The notes below the pieces were generated by a model. It searched no databases. It saw only the letters and a program-made list of their open reading frames with translations, and had not been told where the DNA came from. 52,294 bases of DNA. It comes from Lachnospiraceae bacterium (GTDB lineage Bacteria > Bacillota > Clostridia > Lachnospirales > Lachnospiraceae). Below are positions 46,836 through 52,294 of this stretch, in pieces. The translations under genes and the position numbers were made by a program. The stretch is from contig JAFSHK010000020.1 in the NCBI GenBank assembly GCA_017440375.1, forward strand, positions 1 to 52,294, in the 5' to 3' direction. The number at the start of each line of letters is the position of its first letter. Position 1 is the first letter of the stretch.

Positions 46836-48050
46836 TTATAATTTTGTCAAACGATCTACTGCTTCTACGGTATTTTCGTAGCTTCCGAATGCGGTCAGAC
46901 GGAAGTATGTTTCACCACTTGGTCCAAATCCGGAACCCGGAGTACCAACAACATTTGCATTCTCAAGCAGATAATCGAAGAATTCCCAGCTGGTCATGCC
47001 GTTCGGTGCTTTTAACCAGATGTAAGGTGCATTCACGCCACCGGAAACAGTGTATCCGGCAGATTTCAAACCATCTAAGATATATTTTGCATTTTTCATA
47101 TAATATGCAACTAATTCTTTTGTTTCCTTTTTGCCTGCCTCACTGTAAACAGCTTCACCTGCTCTCTGAATAATATAAGGCGCTCCATTATACTTTGTAC
47201 CATGTCTTCTTGCCCAAAGAGCATGAAGAGAAGTATCTCCAACTTTTAATTCTTTCGGGATTACAGTAAAGCCAAGACGTACACCGGTAAATCCTGCATT
47301 TTTGGAGAAGGAACGAAGTTCAATCGCACAAGTTCTTGCGCCTTCGCATTCATAAATTGTATGCGGAACATCTTCTTCAGAAATATATGCTTCATAAGCG
47401 GCATCGTAAATGATAACAGAACCGTTTTTATTTGCATAATCAACCCATTCCTGCAACTGGGCTTTCGTAATCGTTGAACCTGTTGGATTATTTGGAAAAC
47501 ACAAATAAATCAAATCCGGTACTTCCTTCGGTAATTCCGGTGCAAAGTTATTCTCTGCTGTACATGGCATATAAATAACATCGCTCCAGTTACCTGTTGC
47601 TGCATCATAAGTACCTGTTCTGCCTGCCATAACGTTTGTATCTACATAAACAGGATATACCGGGTCACAAACTGCAATTTTATTATCAACGCTGAAAATT
47701 TCCTGAATGTTACCTGAATCACATTTTGCACCATCGGAAACAAAAATTTCATCAGCTTCAATCTGACATCCTCTTGCCTTATAATCGTTGTCAGCAATCG
47801 CTGTTCTCAAGAATTCATATCCTAAATCCGGTGCATAACCACGGAAAGTTTTCGCATCTGCCATCTCATCCACTGCACCATGAAGTGCGCTGATAACAGC
47901 CGGAGATAAAGGCTGTGTTACGTCACCAATACCAAGACGGATAATTTTCTTATCCGGATTTGCCGCTGCATATGCATTTACTTTTTTACCAATTGTGGAA
48001 AAAAGGTAACTGCCAGGTAATTTCAAATAATTATCATTTACTTTAACCAT
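46836..48050 (-). CDS. dapL: LL-diaminopimelate aminotransferase
   Basis: DapL converts tetrahydrodipicolinate directly to LL-diaminopimelate with glutamate, bypassing succinylated or acetylated intermediates. The 404-residue fold-type I aminotransferase has [40 protein letters not shown], and the PLP lysine in [15 protein letters not shown]. The length and the family-specific N terminus (KVNDNYLKL) support DapL. GGAGGA precedes the ATG. It is 21 bp after dapF, so the two together make meso-diaminopimelate for lysine and cell wall. Confidence 0.95.
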   Translation of the reverse strand: MVKVNDNYLKLPGSYLFSTIGKKVNAYAAANPDKKIIRLGIGDVTQPLSPAVISALHGAVDEMADAKTFRGYAPDLGYEFLRTAIADNDYKARGCQIEADEIFVSDGAKCDSGNIQEIFSVDNKIAVCDPVYPVYVDTNVMAGRTGTYDAATGNWSDVIYMPCTAENNFAPELPKEVPDLIYLCFPNNPTGSTITKAQLQEWVDYANKNGSVIIYDAAYEAYISEEDVPHTIYECEGARTCAIELRSFSKNAGFTGVRLGFTVIPKELKVGDTSLHALWARRHGTKYNGAPYIIQRAGEAVYSEAGKKETKELVAYYMKNAKYILDGLKSAGYTVSGGVNAPYIWLKAPNGMTSWEFFDYLLENANVVGTPGSGFGPSGETYFRLTAFGSYENTVEAVDRLTKL

Positions 48051-48071
48051 TTCGTCCTCCACTAAATGTAT

Positions 48072-48911
48072 TTAGTACTCACCATCGAAGACAGTCGTTG
48101 CCGGTCCGGTCATATAAACCAGATTGGCTTCTCTATCCCAGGTGATATCAATTTCGCCACCTAATAGTTTAACAGTAACTGTCTCATCCGTCAAACCATT
48201 TAATACACAAGCTACAACCGTTGCACAGCATCCGGTTCCACAAGCAAGTGTTTCTCCGGTTCCTCTCTCCCATACACGCATCTGTACTGTTTTTCTATCG
48301 ATTACTTTAACAAATTCCGTATTGGTTCTTTTCGGAAAGCACTTATGATTCTCAAAATACGGTCCAATCTGCTCAATCGCCAGATTTTCTACATCATCCA
48401 TAAAAACAACGGCATGTGGATTCCCCATTGACACACATGTCATTTTATATTCTTTATCCAAAATCGTAATCGGTTCGTTTATGACTTTTTCTTTTTCGCC
48501 TTCTATGATTACCGGAATTTCCTCTGCATAAAGTATCGGTGCACCCATATTCACTTTCACCGTATCTACTTTGCCATCCTTTAAGAAAAGCTCCAGATAT
48601 TTTATCTTACCACAACTGGTAATGCTGATATTGGTTTTGTCTGTCAGCCCTTTGTCATAGACATATTTGGCAACACAACGGATTCCGTTACCACACATCT
48701 CAGCTCTGCTTCCGTCCGCATTGTACATTTCCATTTCAAAATCTGCTTCGTTTGAAGGATTGATGAAAATAGCACCGTCCCCACCGATTCCAAAATGTCT
48801 GTCACTGATTTTCTGTACCAGTTCAGTTTTCTTGTCCTGAGCGATTTTTTCGGTAAAACCATTGATATAAATATAATCATTTCCGCAACCATGCATTTTT
48901 GTAAACTTCAT
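48072..48911 (-). CDS. dapF: Diaminopimelate epimerase
   Basis: DapF converts LL- to meso-diaminopimelate. The 279-residue product has both catalytic cysteine motifs, AEMCGNGIRC (about residue 75) and ACGTGCCA (about 220), the N-terminal MHGCGNDYIYING, and DGAIFINPS. Length is normal. The start follows AAAGGGG; longer frames would run through the terminator upstream and are not used. It is the first gene of dapF-dapL. Confidence 0.96.
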   Translation of the reverse strand: MKFTKMHGCGNDYIYINGFTEKIAQDKKTELVQKISDRHFGIGGDGAIFINPSNEADFEMEMYNADGSRAEMCGNGIRCVAKYVYDKGLTDKTNISITSCGKIKYLELFLKDGKVDTVKVNMGAPILYAEEIPVIIEGEKEKVINEPITILDKEYKMTCVSMGNPHAVVFMDDVENLAIEQIGPYFENHKCFPKRTNTEFVKVIDRKTVQMRVWERGTGETLACGTGCCATVVACVLNGLTDETVTVKLLGGEIDITWDREANLVYMTGPATTVFDGEY

Positions 48912-48952
48912 AGAAAAACCCCTTTCTAATTTATATGTTTTCCCTATTACGC

Positions 48953-49011
48953 AAAAATATTGGCAGAAGATACATAACAGCACAATCACTTGCCTCTCTT
49001 CTGCCAATATT
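48953..49011 (-). terminator. Terminator between the MATE gene and dapF
   Basis: A perfect 15-bp inverted repeat (AATATTGGCAGAAGA, 48956-48970, with TCTTCTGCCAATATT, 48997-49011) surrounds a 26-nt loop. On the minus strand it is followed by five Ts. It ends the MATE transcript 70 bp after its stop codon. Confidence 0.85.
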
Positions 49012-49081
49012 ATATAGAAAAGGTGGGTACTTTAAAAGCTTAGTAAATGCATATAACTATGCAAAAAATGCTCTGATACAA

Positions 49082-50482
49082 TTATGCAATATTCTTCATC
49101 CATTTTCGTCTTCGGAATATCACCCATGAAATTCCCAAACGAATACATTCTTCCAGAGAAAGAATGAAATACACCTGATAAATCGGCAAGTGCAAAACAA
49201 ATGCTGCCAGTAACCCAAGCGGAATTCCAAAACACCATGTTCCGATAGTATCTACCATCAACACATATTTCGTCTGTCCGCCGCTTCGCAAAATACCACC
49301 GCCCAGAATCATATTCTGTACTTTTACCGGAGAAATCAACGCATACGCTACCAGAATATAGATAGTCAACAGCTTAACATGTTCTTCCACTTGAAAAATC
49401 TGTACATAATACGGTGCACCAAGCAATACCAATATAGAAAGCGTCACTGAACCTACAAGCCCATATTTCATCAATGACTTGGAACGGGCATAGGCTTCTT
49501 CATAACTGCCTTCGCCAAGCAGTTTACCGATAATAATACCTGCTGCCGCCGAAATACCGCTGAGGGCTCCGATAACCAATGCCTGAATTGGGTTAATCAG
49601 AGTCATGGCTGCACATTCTTCGGTTCCCATTCTTCCATAAATAACCGCATATATATTTTCACCAAGACTCCATAGAAATTCGCAAAGTAAAATAGGCAAT
49701 AAAATTGGTAATAATATCTGCCCGAATGATTTTTGTTCATTCTCTTTGGCTATCTCCTCTTTTAAATCTTGATCCTGTATCGTCTGCTCTGTAATTCCCC
49801 AGTTCCACTTATCCGATTTTAATGCGAAAAATATGCATCCTACCAACCACAATGCTTCTATCATTCTTGCAATGGTTGTTGCCCATGCCGCACCGTCAAT
49901 TCCCATTTCCGGAAATCCTGCTTTACCAAATATCATAAGGTAATCCAAAACGACATTTATGACAATTGACAACACACTACCGTACATTGGCAGTTTTGCC
50001 AGTCCGGTACTACGAAGTAACGTCGACAAAAATAGAGAGATTACCATCGGAATAAATCCAAAAGCCAAAATCCACAAATACTGTGCTGCTGCCAGAATTG
50101 TCACTTCATCCTCGGAATATGCCGACATAATCAGTTCCGGAACAACCAATGATAACACAGTAAATACCGCCGCTATCGCAAACGAAATTCCCGTATTACA
50201 AAGAAAGCTTTTCTGAATTCCTTTCTTATTCTTACTGCCCACATACTGCGCAATCATAATACCCGCTGCTGTTGCTACCGCGCTAATCACCACACTGAAC
50301 AAAGATGCGAATTTTGAACCAAGTCCGATTCCTGCTACACTCACGCTTCCAAGCTGTCCTATCATCACCTGATCGATTACACTAAAGGATGCCTGAAAAA
50401 TACTTTGCAGTGTAATCGGTAACGCTATTTTCAATACGGACTCTCTCAAAAAATTGTCTTTTACATACTTACTCTTATTCAT
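49082..50482 (-). CDS. MATE-family efflux transporter
   Basis: The 466-residue protein has 12 hydrophobic helices in two homologous halves, typical of MATE exporters (NorM/DinF type): ESVLKIALPITLQSIFQASF and IDQVMIGQLGSVSVAGIGLG in the first half, ILLPILLPILLCEFLWSLGE and YGRMGTEECAAMTLINPIQA in the second. MATE proteins expel drugs or other organic molecules with Na+ or H+. The substrate is unknown. GAGGCA precedes the ATG. A promoter and a LacI-like palindrome lie upstream, and a LacI-family gene follows upstream on the same strand, so it may be the regulator's target. Confidence 0.93.
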   Translation of the reverse strand: MNKSKYVKDNFLRESVLKIALPITLQSIFQASFSVIDQVMIGQLGSVSVAGIGLGSKFASLFSVVISAVATAAGIMIAQYVGSKNKKGIQKSFLCNTGISFAIAAVFTVLSLVVPELIMSAYSEDEVTILAAAQYLWILAFGFIPMVISLFLSTLLRSTGLAKLPMYGSVLSIVINVVLDYLMIFGKAGFPEMGIDGAAWATTIARMIEALWLVGCIFFALKSDKWNWGITEQTIQDQDLKEEIAKENEQKSFGQILLPILLPILLCEFLWSLGENIYAVIYGRMGTEECAAMTLINPIQALVIGALSGISAAAGIIIGKLLGEGSYEEAYARSKSLMKYGLVGSVTLSILVLLGAPYYVQIFQVEEHVKLLTIYILVAYALISPVKVQNMILGGGILRSGGQTKYVLMVDTIGTWCFGIPLGLLAAFVLHLPIYQVYFILSLEECIRLGISWVIFRRRKWMKNIA

Positions 50483-50554
50483 AACAATATGCCTCTTTCT
50501 TATTCATTTCATTGAGAGTTTTACTGCAGTCAATCATCTCTTTTCTCTAAAGAA

Positions 50555-50582
50555 AGCATATCATAAAACAGCCCTTTTTCAA
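50555..50582 (-). promoter_or_regulatory. Promoter of the MATE gene
   Basis: On the minus strand -35 TTGAAA, a 16-bp spacer and -10 TATGCT lie about 75 bp before the start codon. A palindrome (50585-50600) borders the -35. Confidence 0.5.
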
Positions 50583-50584
50583 TA

Positions 50585-50600
50585 GGTTAAACGCGTAACC
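50585..50600. promoter_or_regulatory. LacI-type palindrome ahead of the MATE gene
   Basis: GGTTAAACGCGTAACC is a 16-bp near-palindrome with a central CG, the usual centre for LacI-family operators. It stands just upstream of the MATE promoter. The sequence differs from the operator at the lacI-like gene, so binding by that regulator is only a possibility. Confidence 0.4.
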
Positions 50601-50605
50601 CATTC

Positions 50606-50637
50606 CAAAAAAACATCCCATTTTCAGGAATGTTTTT
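50606..50637 (-). terminator. Terminator overlapping the LacI-family stop codon
   Basis: AAAAACATCCC pairs with GGAATGTTTTT (one mismatch) around ATTTTCA, and on the minus strand ends in seven Ts. The last codons of the regulator gene and its stop (50624-50626) lie inside it. Confidence 0.8.
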
Positions 50638-51673
50638 GTATACTTTTCACACTATCACGTTCTACTACCGTTACGGGAAGTAGAATATTTTGTTCAAAAG
50701 AAGTTCCATCCCGCCATGCACGCAGAATCTCCTTTGTCATCCGGGCACGCTGCTCCATATCCTGCCTTACCGTAGTAAGTCTTGGTCGAACAATTGTACT
50801 TTCCGGAATATCATCAAAGCCTGCAATGGAAATATCTTCCGGTACTTTCATCCCGGAATCGCTTAAATAATTCATCACTTCAATCGCATATACATCAGAA
50901 GCACAAAACAAAACCGTATGCCTTTTTATCAGTTCCATATTCTTCCGGTAAAAAAGCATTCTCTCTTCTTTCTGAAGCGGAAGCAGCAGTAGCTTTGCTT
51001 CTGTCGCGTCCATACCACTGTTTCCTATATGCTCCTTTATGGCCTGTTGCAAACCAAGATAACGTTCGTGATCCATACTTTCATCATTATCCGCTGCAAA
51101 AAGAATTTTTTCATGTCCCATTTGCAACAAGTACTTGCCCATCTGATAACCTCCTGCAAAATGGTCTATGGAAATATTGGCGTAACGGTCAATTTTCTCA
51201 ACAAATCCATCGTATACTACAAACGGTATGTGCATTTTCTCGCGGAGTTTTTCATAATCCCGCTCACAAAAACCAATCAACACTAGACCAGCCATATTCC
51301 ACATAGATGCATACCGAATAATATCCTGTATATTATTTGTCTTTTTTATCATCATAAAAAAACCGGTTTCTTCAATTGCTTCGGCAAGGTAATCTATGCT
51401 GCCAACCACAAACGCATCTTGTAAAACTCGTTTTTCATACTTTTCATGGTCATTAATCACCACGCAAATAATCTTCGAATCATTTTGTGCTAACAAAATG
51501 CCTGCCATGCTCGGAATATATTGTCTCTCTTCCAAAAGCTGTTGCACTCTCTGAACCGTTTTATCCGAAATTTTTTTCGTTTTTCCATGAATAACATTCG
51601 ACACAGTTGCTGTGCTAAGTCCCAGTTCTTCCGCTATATCCACAATTCTGACTCGTTCTTTTTCCGGCTTCAT
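50624..51673 (-). CDS. LacI-family transcriptional regulator
   Basis: The 349-residue protein has the LacI helix-turn-helix (VRIVDIAEELGLSTATVSNV), a hinge helix (MAGILLAQNDS), and a sugar-binding-protein-like effector domain (about 63-340) with MAGLVLIGFCERDYEKL, GYQMGKYLLQMGHEKILFAA, and the ISIAGFDDIPEST motif. Ligands of this family are usually sugars or nucleosides; none is evident here. GGAG precedes the ATG. A sigma-A promoter with an operator-like palindrome at its transcription start lies upstream, which supports autorepression. The divergent plus-strand gene starts 119 bp away. Confidence 0.95.
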   Translation of the reverse strand: MKPEKERVRIVDIAEELGLSTATVSNVIHGKTKKISDKTVQRVQQLLEERQYIPSMAGILLAQNDSKIICVVINDHEKYEKRVLQDAFVVGSIDYLAEAIEETGFFMMIKKTNNIQDIIRYASMWNMAGLVLIGFCERDYEKLREKMHIPFVVYDGFVEKIDRYANISIDHFAGGYQMGKYLLQMGHEKILFAADNDESMDHERYLGLQQAIKEHIGNSGMDATEAKLLLLPLQKEERMLFYRKNMELIKRHTVLFCASDVYAIEVMNYLSDSGMKVPEDISIAGFDDIPESTIVRPRLTTVRQDMEQRARMTKEILRAWRDGTSFEQNILLPVTVVERDSVKSIQKHS

Positions 51674-51689
51674 ACTCCATCACTCCATT

Positions 51690-51705
51690 TGCGCAAACTT
51701 GTGCA
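51690..51705. promoter_or_regulatory. Candidate operator at the LacI-family gene start
   Basis: TGCGCAAACTTGTGCA is a 7-2-7 inverted repeat with one mismatch. It lies immediately downstream of the -10 of the regulator's own promoter, covering the expected transcription start, as expected for an autorepressor. Confidence 0.65.
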
Positions 51706-51708
51706 TCC

Positions 51709-51737
51709 ATTATAGCATTTCTTAGAATACATGTCAT
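51709..51737 (-). promoter_or_regulatory. Sigma-A promoter of the LacI-family gene
   Basis: On the minus strand -35 ATGACA, a 17-bp spacer and a perfect -10 TATAAT with TG at the extended position stand about 35 bp before the start codon. Confidence 0.82.
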
Positions 51738-51791
51738 ATTCTCATTATGAGTTACATAAACTTTTAAAAAAGATTTTTATGGGGATATTTT

Positions 51792-52294
51792 ATGAGTTCC
51801 AAAACCAAAATTGTTGTGCTTCATGTAAAAGAATTGATATATACCGGAATCTTCGCTGTGCTCGGGATTCTTTTTATCATTCTATTAGTTATTATGTTCT
51901 TGCCAAAGAATGAAAAGGAATCCGCTGTTTCCACAATGACGCAAACCGCTACCAACACCTATGTTCCCGGCATATATACTACCTCTTTGATTTTGAATGA
52001 CAATGTAGTAGAAATAGAAGTTACCGTTGACGAGAAAAACATCAACTCCATACGCCTTGTAAATCTGGATGAAGCAGTTACAACGATGTATCCTCTGATT
52101 CAGCCTTCCTTCGAAGACCTTGCCAATCAGATTATTGAGAACCAAAGTTTAGAAGGCATTACATACTCTGATGACAGCAAATACACTTCCATGATTCTGC
52201 TCAACGCTATCACTGCTTCTTTGGAAAAAGCTATTGATGCTGAAGCTGATACTACATCGGAAATCAGTGAGGAAACTGATACGGTAAGTGAATA
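51792..52294 (+). CDS. FMN-binding-domain-like membrane-anchored protein, cut by the window end
   Basis: The open frame starts at ATG 51792 with GGGGA about nine bases upstream and runs off the window at 167 codons. It has a cytoplasmic N terminus, one transmembrane helix (about 18-40, FAVLGILFIILLVIMFLP), and an extracellular domain resembling FMN_bind: GIYTTSLILNDNVVEIEVTV, INSIRLVNLDEAV, then IIENQSLEGITYSDDSKYTS followed by an AITASLEKA helix, where FMN would be attached to a Thr/Ser in the S-D-D-S-K-Y-T-S segment. The canonical SGAT-like attachment motif is only partly kept, so flavin attachment is uncertain. It is divergent from the LacI-family gene. Confidence 0.7.
   Translation, partial: MSSKTKIVVLHVKELIYTGIFAVLGILFIILLVIMFLPKNEKESAVSTMTQTATNTYVPGIYTTSLILNDNVVEIEVTVDEKNINSIRLVNLDEAVTTMYPLIQPSFEDLANQIIENQSLEGITYSDDSKYTSMILLNAITASLEKAIDAEADTTSEISEETDTVSE

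Noticed and set aside
51690-51705. A CcpA cre site
   Set aside because: The sequence resembles cre in size and symmetry but lacks the central CG, and its position at the lacI-like transcription start fits autoregulation better.

Overview
The window looks like chromosome of a low-GC Gram-positive Clostridia, most likely a gut Lachnospiraceae. The evidence is a set of clostridial markers: the phosphate butyryltransferase and butyrate kinase pair, LL-diaminopimelate aminotransferase, a stand-alone AICAR transformylase beside an archaeal-type IMP cyclohydrolase, GatCAB, an FMN-riboswitched ECF transporter, and several small membrane proteins of families (DUF6106, DUF6715, DUF5684, DUF975) that I associate with Lachnospiraceae. 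I would not name a genus. Most genes lie on the minus strand and have strong GGAGG-type ribosome binding sites, and these often move the start inward from the longest open frame.

Layout. (1) 53-6225: tRNA-Ser(UGA), ispD, and a minus-strand cluster centred on the tRNA modification t6A: tsaE, tsaB, rimI and tsaD, with ribonuclease Z, a zinc-ribbon protein and a DUF6715 protein between rimI and tsaD, and a YcxB-like protein upstream. (2) 6266-10250: a three-gene MacAB-like exporter (ATPase, HlyD-type adaptor, FtsX-type permease) with phased TTAAG repeats upstream and two hairpins downstream. (3) 10284-11420: FMN riboswitch, terminator and ribU. (4) 11535-13916: tex, followed by a transposase/Rpn-type nuclease remnant. 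(5) 14540-16568: a plus-strand operon of an Asn/Pro-rich membrane protein, an HExxH SprA-related protein and a DUF975 membrane protein. (6) 16565-20393: prfB with a programmed +1 frameshift, and secA. (7) 20495-24099: divergent cupin and LysR genes, then ptb-buk. (8) 24098-25941: a stretch of decayed genes containing a frameshifted membrane protein, a collapsed second copy of the chemoreceptor/deacetylase locus, one intact GNAT gene, a 54-bp tandem repeat, a broken second GNAT gene and a small Cys-containing frame. (9) 25942-30511: a DUF4143-type ATPase with phased operator-like repeats, a methyl-accepting chemotaxis protein, a small exported protein and a polysaccharide deacetylase lipoprotein. 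(10) 30689-36832: guaB, a GGDEF-EAL protein, purO and a purH-like transformylase in one compact run. (11) 36871-41946: DUF6106 and a divergent membrane protein, gatCAB, and a hairpin-rich element upstream of gatC. (12) 41960-46757: a DUF5684 protein, a vWA lipoprotein, a membrane anti-sigma factor, an ECF sigma factor and an acidic lipoprotein. (13) 46836-52294: dapL-dapF, a MATE exporter, a LacI-family regulator with a clear operator and promoter, and the start of an FMN-binding-like membrane protein running off the edge.

Most of this is housekeeping. I do not see a clear, self-contained new defence, mobile or biosynthetic system. The best leads are regulatory or evolutionary: the c-di-GMP enzyme inside the IMP/XMP gene cluster, the helically phased repeats at the DUF4143 ATPase promoter, the nested-hairpin element in front of gatCAB, the collapsed duplicate locus, and the TTAAG array ahead of the exporter.
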